Of a DNA stretch of 62,419 nucleotides, positions 7,802-16,372 are shown one piece after another. The DNA is taken from positions 769,668 to 832,086 of the forward strand of contig JANVYR010000001.1 of assembly GCA_030059665.1 (NCBI GenBank), read 5' to 3'. The notes under the pieces are model-generated. The model saw only the letters and a list, made by a program, of their open reading frames with translations. It had not been told where the DNA came from and searched no databases. This DNA comes from Candidatus Calditenuis fumarioli (GTDB lineage: Archaea; Thermoproteota; Nitrososphaeria_A; Caldarchaeales; Calditenuaceae). The position numbers were made by a program, and so were the translations under genes. The stretch's first letter is position 1, and each line of letters begins with the position of its first letter.

Positions 7802-9716
7802 CCGATTCGTTCCTGACCTTGACGTAGAGCCGGATCAGGACGACTAGGGCGGTCAACCAGATGGCAGAGAACAGGAGCGCCTGCGGGCTAACGAAGTAGA
7901 ACGCAGCGGCCTCCATGACCTGGTCCTTGATCAACTTGAGGCTGTCCTTTATCTGGTCCACACCCTGCTGGTACGTCGGAGATCCTCTCCCCTCGTAAGC
8001 CAAGGCCTTAGCCTCCTCGCGTAGCCGAGCCAGATCCGATCTGATCAGCGAGAAATCCGTTCTAGGTGTGGGGAAGATCCAAACTGGGTTGCCCTCGGGC
8101 GGGATGAGCTCCAGGGCGCGCTCGATGTAGCTCACCATCTCGTTGGCATCCGAGGTCGAGGCCCCTCTGACGAGGTAGGAGCTGGCTACGTCAAGCCTGT
8201 AATAGGTTTGGGAGTAGCCGTAAACAGAGGAGATAAGGGCGATGGCAAGCATCGAGAAGATCGCCCATCTCAGAAGCCTCATTCTCAGGTTCCTTTCGGG
8301 CGCTTTCGACTTCGGAGCGTGGACCACTGACAACACACCAGCGTAGAGAAGGGAGACGCCAGCGATGAACGTGTAGAGGACGTAACCGTGGAGGCCCCTG
8401 AGAAACGCGAAGAACGAAGTCGCCAGGGAAACTGTGCCCAGAGACAACTCCACGTAGGACTGCAGGTCCAACGGGAGGACGTATCTCTTTCGCCTCCAAT
8501 CCCCTTCTCCGAACTTAGGCGTCCGCATGAACCCCCTCCTCAGACCGATGATGGCCTCGAGGACCGCGCGGGCGTTGTTGAGCGTCATGGAGGTCACGAA
8601 GATCACCATGTCAGGGAGTTCCTTCAGTCTCCTCAGGCCCAGGGACGTCGTTACGACGAAGCCGGTGATCAGCGCCCACGAAGCTGATGCCAAGATACCG
8701 CCTGAGGGAAGGCCTAGCAGCACGGCAAGCGGTGTCAACAGGAGCGCGACCAGGAAGAGGAGGTAGGGGATGTGCCTCGTCGCGTGAAGGAGGACCTGGA
8801 GCTTTGAAGCCAAGGGCATCCGGGAACGGATCACGTTGAGGAGGTGAGCCTTTCCAACCTCAATAGCGCCGTATGCCCATCTGTACTGTTGCCTCTTCGC
8901 GGCCTCCATCTGTGGGGGCACCTCTCCGGGGCAAGACGGTTCGGCGAGGTAAACTATCCGCCAGCCTCGCATGTAGGCGCGCACGCTCAGCTCGAGGTCC
9001 TCGGCAAGGAATTGCCTCCAGCCGCCAGACTGCTCGATGCACTGCCTCCTCCACACGCCTGCTGTGCCGTTGAAGTTGAGGAAGAGACCAGCGCACGATC
9101 TGGCCCTCTGTTCGACCTCAAAGTGAAGGTCCAGGTTCAATGCTTGTCCCCTCGTAAGCGTGGAATCGTTGCGGTTCAGGTGATCCCATCTTACCTGTAC
9201 AGCGCCCACGCGTTCATCGGCGAGCAGATAGGGCAGAACCCGCTTCAGGAAGTCTCTGGGAGGGACGAAGTCCGCGTCGAAAACCGCTATGAAGTCACCT
9301 CTCGTCACCTTCAAGGCCTCCTGCAGAGCGCCAGCCTTGAACCCCTTCCTAGAAGACCTCCTCATGTGAACGAACTCTATCCCCTTATCTGGGTTGGCCT
9401 GCAGGAACTCCTCGATGATCTCCGAGGTGTCGTCGGTCGAGTCGTCGATTACTACGACCTGGATCTTCTCTCGAGGGTAATCCAAGTTGATAATAGCGTC
9501 CAACAACCTCCTAACAACGTATCTCTCGTTGTAGACCGGGACGTGTATTGACACACAAGGCCAGTCGTTCGGCTCGATCTTCCGCGGTCTCCGACCTCCG
9601 GTGACGTAGGCCAGTAACGCCAGAACTACGTAGTTGGCTAACCAGATTGAGGAAATGAAACCCAAGGTTGCTATGAGTGTCTGTAGCGCCCAATTGACCC
9701 CCAAACCATCACGCAC
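7779..9716 (-). CDS. Processive family 2 glycosyltransferase (BcsA/cellulose synthase-like)
   Basis: 645 residues from the GTG at 9716 (a TATA-like CTTTAAAT at 9730-9737 would favour the TTG at 9704, so the first four residues are uncertain). One N-terminal helix precedes the catalytic domain, with VVVIDDS near 90, FDADF near 146, the general-base motif AEDLEL near 240 and QQYRW near 280, the full D, DxD, D, QxxRW set of processive GT2 enzymes. Four to five helices follow (about 310-480), then a long extracytoplasmic helical segment (about 500-600) and a last helix near the C-terminus. It probably makes and extrudes a polysaccharide or elongates a lipid-linked glycan; the sugar is unknown. 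Confidence 0.88.
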   Translation of the reverse strand: MRDGLGVNWALQTLIATLGFISSIWLANYVVLALLAYVTGGRRPRKIEPNDWPCVSIHVPVYNERYVVRRLLDAIINLDYPREKIQVVVIDDSTDDTSEIIEEFLQANPDKGIEFVHMRRSSRKGFKAGALQEALKVTRGDFIAVFDADFVPPRDFLKRVLPYLLADERVGAVQVRWDHLNRNDSTLTRGQALNLDLHFEVEQRARSCAGLFLNFNGTAGVWRRQCIEQSGGWRQFLAEDLELSVRAYMRGWRIVYLAEPSCPGEVPPQMEAAKRQQYRWAYGAIEVGKAHLLNVIRSRMPLASKLQVLLHATRHIPYLLFLVALLLTPLAVLLGLPSGGILASASWALITGFVVTTSLGLRRLKELPDMVIFVTSMTLNNARAVLEAIIGLRRGFMRTPKFGEGDWRRKRYVLPLDLQSYVELSLGTVSLATSFFAFLRGLHGYVLYTFIAGVSLLYAGVLSVVHAPKSKAPERNLRMRLLRWAIFSMLAIALISSVYGYSQTYYRLDVASSYLVRGASTSDANEMVSYIERALELIPPEGNPVWIFPTPRTDFSLIRSDLARLREEAKALAYEGRGSPTYQQGVDQIKDSLKLIKDQVMEAAAFYFVSPQALLFSAIWLTALVVLIRLYVKVRNESGGSGEGD

Positions 9717-9780
9717 GCCCTCGAATCGAATTTAAAGCTGCAGGGACGGTTCGTATGCCCTGTTCCAGAATCCACCCATG

Positions 9781-10719
9781 TCACTTGCACGTCAGGCCGA
9801 GCGCTCTGCTCACCTCGGTCAACGCGGACCGCGGGTCAGGTCCTATGGGCAGCCCTATGCAGACGTGATCCACGCCAGCCTTCGAGATCTCGCGACAACC
9901 CTCCGCGAAGTCCTCCGCCGGCCCGAAGAAGGCGAAGTTGCCGATCAGGTCCTCCAGGCGTTTGTCGGGGCGATCCCAGCTCACGTACCTCAGCTCGTCA
10001 GGACCCACACCGGCGAAGGAGAGCATCGGCGACCGCCCCACCAGCTCCCAAAGGTACTTCCGCAGCACAGGCCCGAGGAACTCCAGCGCCCTCCTCCTGT
10101 CGTCGCATATGCAACAGAAAGGCCTCGCGATGACTTCGAACCCTTCCCTTTCCCTGCCAGCCTCCGAGAGCGACCGGCGTATAACGTCCACCAGGAAGCG
10201 AGCGTAATCCGTGTTCCAGAGGCCGTCCACGACGACGCCCTTCACGAAGGGCAGCTTACAGACCTCGGAGATCAGCCTCGGGCCTGAGGTGCCCACCAGG
10301 ATCGCGGGCGTCCTGCGAGTCCACCAGTCCAGGCACGGTCCGGTCCTGCAGCACAGCAGATCCGCAAGCGTTCTGAGGTAGCCCACGAAGTCCCTGACCT
10401 TCGGCCTGCCAGTGCCCATCGTCTCGCTGAACGCTCCCCTCGATACCCCGATCAGGGCCCTCTCGCCTGCGAACTCCGCGAGAGACTGAACGAGTCGGGC
10501 CAACGTGAAGGGATCGTAGGCGAAGGACGGTACGGTCACCGGCCCAACGGCCACCCTCCTCGTCCTAGACGCTATCAGGAACGCCAGCGGCCACGCGGGC
10601 CTGTTGATCATGTGCTCGTATATCTGGACCGAGTGGAAGCCGCAGTTTTCCGCGCGGACCGCGAGATCGAGGAGCTCGTCGTATCTCTTGGAACATTCCA
10701 GCGCAACGCTGAACAGCAC
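9781..10719 (-). CDS. LLM-class F420/flavin-dependent oxidoreductase
   Basis: 312 residues from a GTG at 10719. The fold is that of the bacterial luciferase-like family: an initial beta strand MLFSVALE, then QIYEHM, RRVAVGPVTVPSFAYDPFTLAR, GVSRGA near residue 93, ILVGTSGPRLIS near 137, and a C-terminal VDHVCIGLPIGPDP. Archaeal members usually use F420, for example methylene-tetrahydromethanopterin reductase and secondary alcohol dehydrogenase. The substrate is not evident. It lies 56 bases downstream of the CbiX-like chelatase on the same strand and may share its transcript. Confidence 0.8.
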   Translation of the reverse strand: MLFSVALECSKRYDELLDLAVRAENCGFHSVQIYEHMINRPAWPLAFLIASRTRRVAVGPVTVPSFAYDPFTLARLVQSLAEFAGERALIGVSRGAFSETMGTGRPKVRDFVGYLRTLADLLCCRTGPCLDWWTRRTPAILVGTSGPRLISEVCKLPFVKGVVVDGLWNTDYARFLVDVIRRSLSEAGREREGFEVIARPFCCICDDRRRALEFLGPVLRKYLWELVGRSPMLSFAGVGPDELRYVSWDRPDKRLEDLIGNFAFFGPAEDFAEGCREISKAGVDHVCIGLPIGPDPRSALTEVSRALGLTCK

Positions 10720-10775
10720 GTCGCTCGTCCTCCATGCACTCGCTTAACCGTTCACGTCACATCAGATTGAGGTTT

Positions 10776-11297
10776 TCAAAGGGCTCGGAGGTGGTTCTCG
10801 ATGTTCTCAGCGAGCATCCTTGCGACCGACCGCGGGTCGAAGGGCCAGGCGTAGACCACCTTCTTCGGGGAGATCTTCTCCCTGTAACGCTCGATCACCG
10901 ACGGTATCTCCTCCTCGGCGTGCTCGCCACCGCGTGTGGTCATCGTCGTCACAACCACTATCACGTCGACGTCGCTCCTCGAAGCCTCATCAAGCACCTC
11001 CTCCAGCGTAGGCGCGCAGAACTCGTTGAAGGCCACCCAGACCTCGTCGTATCTTCCGATCCGCTTCAGCTCCTCCGAAAGCACCCTCAGCGAGTGCGCG
11101 TACGGGTCGTTCGCATCGTTGCGGGGCCAGCTCATGATGGTTTTCTCGAGGGACCTCAGCCTCTCTTCCTCCTCAGCTGACCTGCTGGCCTTGAACTTCA
11201 GGCTCAGGTACTCTCCCTTCATTTTGGGTGGGAGGTCCTTCGGCAGCTGACCGTGACCTACGAGGATCACGCCGACCTTGGGTCTGTTCTCCCTCAC
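10776..11297 (-). CDS. CbiX/sirohydrochlorin chelatase-like protein
   Basis: 173 residues. The start GTG at 11297 lies exactly one promoter length from TATAAAT (11321-11327), giving a leaderless mRNA. The first strand ends in VGVILVGHGQ, placing the catalytic histidine of class II chelatases; the second conserved histidine lies in GGEHAEEEIPSVI, the equivalent of the H-x3-D/E-x-P element. The protein is longer than single-domain CbiXS because of a charged helix at about 35-60. It inserts a divalent metal into a tetrapyrrole in relatives. Next to a heme operon that lacks a HemH ferrochelatase, it is a candidate iron-inserting enzyme. That role is inference; cobalt or nickel is possible. Confidence 0.7.
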   Translation of the reverse strand: MRENRPKVGVILVGHGQLPKDLPPKMKGEYLSLKFKASRSAEEEERLRSLEKTIMSWPRNDANDPYAHSLRVLSEELKRIGRYDEVWVAFNEFCAPTLEEVLDEASRSDVDVIVVVTTMTTRGGEHAEEEIPSVIERYREKISPKKVVYAWPFDPRSVARMLAENIENHLRAL

Positions 11298-11320
11298 GGC
11301 TCGAACCCGTTCACGCAGCC

Positions 11321-11327
11321 TATAAAT
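11321..11327 (-). promoter_or_regulatory. TATA box of the CbiX-like gene
   Basis: TATAAAT (plus-strand reading) centred 27 bases from the GTG at 11297 on the minus strand, with purine-rich sequence upstream. It predicts a leaderless transcript independent of the heme operon. Confidence 0.65.
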
Positions 11328-11435
11328 CGGAACGGACGTTCACTTCCATGAAGATCCCGCACGTCCAGGTCGCGAGGTCACTGAGCATCGAACGAAGCTC
11401 GAGGCCCAGATCAAGAGCGATCACGAGAGCGCTTC

Positions 11436-12620
11436 TCACGGTCGAACCGGTCTCTCGTCCAACGGATCGTAGACGCAGGAGGGATCGGATTCCAGAGGAT
11501 CCCCTGTGAAGGAGAAGGCTCTGGCCCTAGATCCGCCGCAGACGAGCCTGTACTCGCAGAGACCGCACCTCCCCTTGAACCTCCCCTCCCTCATCGCCAG
11601 CAGGAGCGGATGCTCCCGGTAGATCCCGACGATGGATTGCGTCTTGACGTTTCCGAGTCGGACAGGCAGGAATCCGGACGGGTAGACGTCGCCGTTGTAC
11701 GCCACGAATATCACTCCGTTGCCGTCACGCGTGGGGATGAAGGCGCTATCGGCTTCTTGCACGGGAGGCCCGAGGAGCTCGTTGAGTTCCGCCTGCAGGC
11801 GATCGAGGAGGGCCTCACCCTCACCGACAGGCCTCACCCACGAGCCCAGCTTGACCCGCCTGAAGAAGGGAGCCTCCACGGTCCTGACCTGCAACCCCCT
11901 CCTCGAGACCTCGAGCAGGAACCGCATGACGACCTCGTACTCCCATGGTCTTATGTCGAGCTCGGCCACAGCCCTCCCCGTGACCACAAGGAAGAAGACC
12001 TCCCAGACGGTGACTCCGAGCCTCCTGAGCAAGCGTGCGATCCTCGGCAGCTCCAGAACGTTCCTCCTCCAGACCACCGTGTTGACCTGGACCCGGAGCC
12101 CCTCTTCCAGCGCCTCCCTGATCGCCTTAACCGTTGACTCGAAGGACCCGTTGACCATCCTCATGTAGTCGTGGGTCTCTGGACCAGCGCCGTCGAGGCT
12201 GACGGACATCATCTTCACTCCTGACGCCTTCAGGCGTCTCATCACCTCCCGGGTGAGGTGCGGCGAGACGGCCGGCGAGACAGCTACCGGCACGGACAGT
12301 TCGTTCGCTTTCTCGATGAGGTCGAAGAGGTCCCTCCTCTGGAGCGGGTCACCGCCAGTCAGCACCAGCAGCGGCTTGGGATCTCCGAAGCTCGCGACCT
12401 CCTCGATCAGCCTGAACCCCTCTTCCGTCGTGAGCTCTCCCGGAAGGGGGTTGGGTATGGCCATGGCCCTGCAGTGCCTGCAGGCCAGAGGACAGGCCTT
12501 AGTAGTCTCCCAGAAGACCAGTAACGGTGACCTCTTGAACCTCTCCAGCCAGGCGCCGAGCTTCTCGTCGAGGTAAGGTGGTCTTCCGCTGATCCCCTCA
12601 ACGGAGTAGGTGCCCACCAC
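11436..12620 (-). CDS. AhbD-like radical SAM/SPASM heme synthase candidate
   Basis: 394 residues from a GTG at 12620. The radical SAM cluster motif is C-P-L-A-C-R-H-C near residue 43, followed by LTGGDPL. The C-terminal SPASM domain carries CGLCEYRLVCGGSRARAF and a final DPSC, the pattern of AhbD, which converts Fe-coproporphyrin III to heme by two oxidative decarboxylations, and of close relatives such as NirJ. It is the last gene of the hem operon on the minus strand, 6 bases after the HemJ/CopD-like gene, which strongly supports a tetrapyrrole role. Relatives with other substrates exist, so the exact reaction is inferred. Confidence 0.78.
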   Translation of the reverse strand: MVGTYSVEGISGRPPYLDEKLGAWLERFKRSPLLVFWETTKACPLACRHCRAMAIPNPLPGELTTEEGFRLIEEVASFGDPKPLLVLTGGDPLQRRDLFDLIEKANELSVPVAVSPAVSPHLTREVMRRLKASGVKMMSVSLDGAGPETHDYMRMVNGSFESTVKAIREALEEGLRVQVNTVVWRRNVLELPRIARLLRRLGVTVWEVFFLVVTGRAVAELDIRPWEYEVVMRFLLEVSRRGLQVRTVEAPFFRRVKLGSWVRPVGEGEALLDRLQAELNELLGPPVQEADSAFIPTRDGNGVIFVAYNGDVYPSGFLPVRLGNVKTQSIVGIYREHPLLLAMREGRFKGRCGLCEYRLVCGGSRARAFSFTGDPLESDPSCVYDPLDERPVRP

Positions 12621-12626
12621 TGCGCA

Positions 12627-13109
12627 TCACCCGAACCTCAGCGCGGTTCCTAAGACCGCGAGGGCGATGGACAGGACCACGGTCGCCCACCCTACGATCA
12701 CGATCCTCCTCCTGAGGGCACGAGCACCGTTTGAGTTCGCTATCCTTGCGATTGAGGCCCCCAGGGACGAATGGTACTCGACCAGGATCAGGACAGCGGT
12801 ACCCAGCATCACCTTGAGCAGTACGAGGACTACGGGCCTGTACTCGAAGGCAAACGCGAGGAGCGCTGAGAGGAACCCCCTTTGCATCGCGAGGAGAGCG
12901 CCGCTGACTATAGCAAGGTAGAGGGAGGTCCTGGTCAGAGGTCTGAGCCTTCTGCCCATCTCAGAGGATATGGCGATCGACGCAGGGCTGCCGACGAACC
13001 GTCTGACGACTCTCACGGCCAGCGAGAGCGAGATGATCGAACCTATCCAGATGGATGCGGCGACCACGTGAACTGCCTTGATGAGCATTAGCGTGAGCAG
13101 CTCATCCAT
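12627..13109 (-). CDS. HemJ/CopD-like four-helix membrane protein, candidate porphyrinogen oxidase
   Basis: 160 residues, ATG at 13109, with four predicted membrane helices. The first helix reads IKAVHVVAASIWIGS, with His14 and Trp21; Lys99 opens the third helix (VLLKVMLG). A helix-1 histidine and a helix-3 lysine are the conserved pair of HemJ, the oxygen-independent protoporphyrinogen oxidase; the same helix-1 pattern also occurs in CopD and related proteins. It sits 3 bases after hemE and 6 before the AhbD-like gene, so oxidation of coproporphyrinogen or protoporphyrinogen is the natural suggestion. CopD-type copper import cannot be excluded. Confidence 0.6.
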   Translation of the reverse strand: MDELLTLMLIKAVHVVAASIWIGSIISLSLAVRVVRRFVGSPASIAISSEMGRRLRPLTRTSLYLAIVSGALLAMQRGFLSALLAFAFEYRPVVLVLLKVMLGTAVLILVEYHSSLGASIARIANSNGARALRRRIVIVGWATVVLSIALAVLGTALRFG

Positions 13110-13112
13110 CTC

Positions 13113-14126
13113 TCACGCACCCCACTTCTTCACGAACTCCACGAGCGCTCGGAGCGCATCGACCGGTGTGAGGGGATGAACGCCGTGCCCCAGACTGAAG
13201 ACGTGCCCCCTCCTGCCCTCGGTCGAGACGAGGATCCTCGTGGCCTCCTCCAGCACTAGGTGCTGGTCGCAGAGCAGCAGCGAGGGGTCGAGGTTTCCCT
13301 GGATGCCTACTGAACGGCCGATCTCAAGCCAGGCCTTCCTGATGTCAACCGTCCAGTCCACAGCGATGACGTCCGCACCCGTCGTCCCGAGGGACTTCAG
13401 CTGATGCGCTGGGAAGCGAACGCAGTATATCACAGGCACGTTGAGGCTTTTCGCCCGGAGGACGAGGGACCTGCTGTACTGCAGCACGTGCTTCCGGAAC
13501 TGTTCGTCGCTGAGGGTGTAAGCGAGGGTGTCGAAGAGGGCCACGGCCCTGGCACCTGCACGGACCTGCTCCTCGACGTAGATCCCCAGCAACTCCACCA
13601 GCGATTCCATGAGCCTCTCCCATTCGGGGCCCCTCCTCATGAGCGCCCTAACCCGAGCGGCGTCCCTCTCCTTCCCTCCCAACAGGTAGACAGAAGCAGT
13701 GTACGGTGCACCCGCGAAGCCTATGATGGGGACCGAGTCGGAAAGGATCTTCCTCGAAAGCGACACGGTCTCGTAAACGTAGTGGACCGAGTTCGCCTCG
13801 AACCTCCCCAGAAGTCCCAGCAGCTCGGGCAGATCGGGGACGTTGGCCAGAAACGGCCCGGAGCCGTCGTAAACCGCCCTCAGACCGGCTCCCTCGAAGG
13901 GCGTGAGGAGGTCCGCGAAGACTATGGCGGCGTCGACTCCCAGAACGCGGACCGGAAGGGCGGTGAGCTCAGCGGAGGACTCGACGTCCCTGAAGAGCTC
14001 GTCGAGCGGCCTACCCCGCCTTATCTGCTCGTACTGTGGAAGGTACCTTCCGGCCTGTCTCATGAACCAGACGGGCCTCCTCTCGGTCTCCTCCAGCCTG
14101 CAGGCCCTAAGGAGCAGGTCGTTCAT
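13113..14126 (-). CDS. hemE: Uroporphyrinogen decarboxylase
   Basis: 337 residues, typical family length. The N-terminal signature is WFMRQAGRYLPQY with the substrate-binding arginines. IVFADLLTPFEGAG carries the catalytic aspartate region, and GFAGAPYTASVYLLGG and a C-terminal FSLGHGVHPLTPVDALRALV complete the family motifs. It decarboxylates the four acetate arms of uroporphyrinogen III to give coproporphyrinogen III in the cytoplasm. Its presence is notable because many archaea use the siroheme route, which does not need HemE. It lies between hemL and the HemJ-like gene. Confidence 0.95.
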   Translation of the reverse strand: MNDLLLRACRLEETERRPVWFMRQAGRYLPQYEQIRRGRPLDELFRDVESSAELTALPVRVLGVDAAIVFADLLTPFEGAGLRAVYDGSGPFLANVPDLPELLGLLGRFEANSVHYVYETVSLSRKILSDSVPIIGFAGAPYTASVYLLGGKERDAARVRALMRRGPEWERLMESLVELLGIYVEEQVRAGARAVALFDTLAYTLSDEQFRKHVLQYSRSLVLRAKSLNVPVIYCVRFPAHQLKSLGTTGADVIAVDWTVDIRKAWLEIGRSVGIQGNLDPSLLLCDQHLVLEEATRILVSTEGRRGHVFSLGHGVHPLTPVDALRALVEFVKKWGA

Positions 14127-14132
14127 CGCACC

Positions 14133-15392
14133 TCAACCTCCGAGCGACCGCTCGAGCTCGGGGACGACCTCGGAGTGTGACACCGTAACGAAGGAGGCCT
14201 CGAACTGCGACGGCGGCATCAGCACACCGGACTTCAGAAGGGCATCGAAGAAGGCCCTGAACGACCCCGCGTCCGAGGACTTTGCGTCCCTGTAGTTCCT
14301 AACGCGTCTTCCGCGGGTGAAGAAGACCGTGAACATGGAGCCGACCCTGTTCAGAACGGGGCCCTCACCGAACCCGGAGGCCAGCTTCAGCAGCGCGTCA
14401 CCGACCCTCCTCCCCACGTCCTCGAGGACCTCGTACGTCCCACTGCTCAGGCTCCTGACGGTCGCAAGGCCCACGGCCATCACCAGAGGGTTGCCGGCGA
14501 AGGTGCCAGCGTGGTAGACTGGCCCCTCAGGCGCGAGGAGCCTCATCACCTCGGACCTCCCTCCCACGCATCCTATCGGCAGCCCTCCTCCCAGGACCTT
14601 CCCGAGGCACGTGAGGTCTGGCTCAACCCGGTAGAGCTCCTGGGCTCCACCCTTAGCCACCCTGAAGCCCGTAACGACCTCGTCGAAGACGAGGAGACAT
14701 CCCTCTCTGTCAGCGACCTCCCTCAGCTCCTCGAGGAACCCGTCCTCGGGCGTCACGACCCCCATGTTCGCCGGTATAGGCTCGAGGAGAATGGCTGCGA
14801 CCTGGCCCCTGTGACTTCTGAGCGCCCTCCTTACGGATTCCACGTCGTTGAACGGCACCACGATTGTGTCGGCCACCACCTCGTCCGGTATCCCAGCTGA
14901 GAATGGAACACCGATCATCGATTCAGGATCGCGTGACTCCTTGACGAGGAGCGAATCGGAATGTCCGTGATAGCAGCCTTCGAAGACCAGGACCTTCTTC
15001 CTTTTGGTATAAGCCCTGGCGAGCCTGACCGCCGTCATGACGCTCTCCGTTCCGGAGTTGGTGAACCGCACGAGCTCCACAGACCTGAAGGATTTGGTGA
15101 CCTCCTCCGCGAGCTCGACCTCGAGCTCACACGTCAGGCCCAGCATATGCCCCTCCCTGATCCTCTCAACCGCGGCCGCGACGACCTCATCCTGTGCGTG
15201 CCCCAAGATTATCGAGCCCCATCCGCAGATCAGATCGATGTACCTCCTTCCGTCCTGATCGTACACGAATGGGCCCTTCGCCCTGGCGAGGACTACGGGA
15301 TTGGAGCCCACCGACCGGAAGGCCCTCACAGGGCTGTTAACCCCTCCTACCAGGACCCTCTTGGCCCTCTCGAGGACGAGCGAAGAGCCCAT
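14133..15392 (-). CDS. hemL: Glutamate-1-semialdehyde 2,1-aminomutase
   Basis: 419 residues from the ATG at 15392, which overlaps the hemB stop by one base (TGATG). GGVNSPVRAF lies near the N-terminus, and the PLP-binding lysine is in CLGKVLGGGLPIG near residue 263. FDEVVTGFR holds the aspartate that contacts the PLP ring nitrogen. It converts glutamate-1-semialdehyde to 5-aminolevulinate, the second step of the C5 pathway, using the product of HemA in the same operon. Confidence 0.96.
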   Translation of the reverse strand: MGSSLVLERAKRVLVGGVNSPVRAFRSVGSNPVVLARAKGPFVYDQDGRRYIDLICGWGSIILGHAQDEVVAAAVERIREGHMLGLTCELEVELAEEVTKSFRSVELVRFTNSGTESVMTAVRLARAYTKRKKVLVFEGCYHGHSDSLLVKESRDPESMIGVPFSAGIPDEVVADTIVVPFNDVESVRRALRSHRGQVAAILLEPIPANMGVVTPEDGFLEELREVADREGCLLVFDEVVTGFRVAKGGAQELYRVEPDLTCLGKVLGGGLPIGCVGGRSEVMRLLAPEGPVYHAGTFAGNPLVMAVGLATVRSLSSGTYEVLEDVGRRVGDALLKLASGFGEGPVLNRVGSMFTVFFTRGRRVRNYRDAKSSDAGSFRAFFDALLKSGVLMPPSQFEASFVTVSHSEVVPELERSLGG

Positions 15393-16372
15393 CACCTACC
15401 ACCCCGCAGCAGCTCCGCCACCTCCAGGGCCGAGTAGGTGATGATGACGTCAGCTCCCGCACGCCTGATCGCCATGAGCGCCTCAAGCTCCACCTGAAGG
15501 TCGTTGAGCCATCCGAGCCTGCCGGCGGCCCTGATCATCGCGTACTCGCCGCTCACGTGGTAAGCAGCGATGGGGACGTTGAAGCGCCTCCTCACCTCAG
15601 CTATGACGTCCAGGTAGAAGAGAGCAGGCTTGACCATGACGATGTCGGCCCCCTCAGCCACGTCCAGCTCGACCTCCCTGACGGCCTCTCTGGCGTTGGC
15701 TGGGTCCATCTGGTAAGTGGACCTGTCGCCGAAGGCTGGGGCGGATCCGGCGGCCTCCCTGAAGGGGCCGTAGAGCGAAGACGCGAACTTGGCGCTGTAG
15801 GACATGATGAGCGTGTCGGTGTAACCTTCCCTGTCGAGGGCCCTCCTGATCGCGGCCACCTGATGGTCCATCATGGCGCTGGGTGCGACGACGTCCGCTC
15901 CAGCCTCAGCGTGGCTCACCGCGGTGCGGGCCAATAGCTCGAGCGTCTCGTCGTTCACCACCTTCCCGTTCCTCACGACTCCACAATGCCCGTGGGAGGT
16001 GTACTGGCACAGGCAGACGTCCGTCGCTATCACGCCCCTGTACCCGCTCGCCCTGAGGGCCCTGACCGCCCTCTGGACTATCCCCTCCCTGCTGTAGGCC
16101 ATCGATCCCAGCTCGTCCTTCACCGAAGGGATGCCGAAGACGAGCAGCCCGGCCACCCCCAGCTCCTCAGCCCTCGGCGCGACGTCGTTCACCAGCACGT
16201 CCACCGAGACCCTCTCCACCCCGGGAAGCGAGTTCAGGGGCTCCCTGATCCCCTCCCCCTCCCTCACGAAGACCGGGTATAGGAACCTCGAGGGCCGTAG
16301 GTCCGTCTCCCTCACCATCGACCTTATCGCCGGAGAGATCCTGAGCCTTCTGAGCCTCACCACCTCATGCAA
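15392..16372 (-). CDS. hemB: Porphobilinogen synthase (delta-aminolevulinate dehydratase)
   Basis: 326 residues. The metal site is of the zinc type: DVCLCQYTSHGHCG supplies the cysteines. The two Schiff-base lysines lie in YSAKFASSLYGPFREA and MVKPALFYLD. It condenses two aminolevulinates to porphobilinogen. The start is either the TTG at 16372, overlapping hemD by eight bases, or the GTG at 16363 just after the hemD stop; both keep the full domain. It is part of the continuous hemA-C-D-B-L-E operon. Confidence 0.95.
   Translation of the reverse strand: MHEVVRLRRLRISPAIRSMVRETDLRPSRFLYPVFVREGEGIREPLNSLPGVERVSVDVLVNDVAPRAEELGVAGLLVFGIPSVKDELGSMAYSREGIVQRAVRALRASGYRGVIATDVCLCQYTSHGHCGVVRNGKVVNDETLELLARTAVSHAEAGADVVAPSAMMDHQVAAIRRALDREGYTDTLIMSYSAKFASSLYGPFREAAGSAPAFGDRSTYQMDPANAREAVREVELDVAEGADIVMVKPALFYLDVIAEVRRRFNVPIAAYHVSGEYAMIRAAGRLGWLNDLQVELEALMAIRRAGADVIITYSALEVAELLRGGR

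Noticed and set aside
11348..11509. Short Arg-rich plus-strand frame after the TATAAAT box
   Set aside because: The box fits the minus-strand CbiX-like gene, and the frame overlaps the end of the AhbD-like gene antisense with no recognisable family.
12627..13109. CopD-type copper importer as primary call
   Set aside because: The helix-1 pattern fits CopD too, but the position between hemE and an AhbD-like gene and the His/Lys pair favour a HemJ-like role; kept as the alternative.
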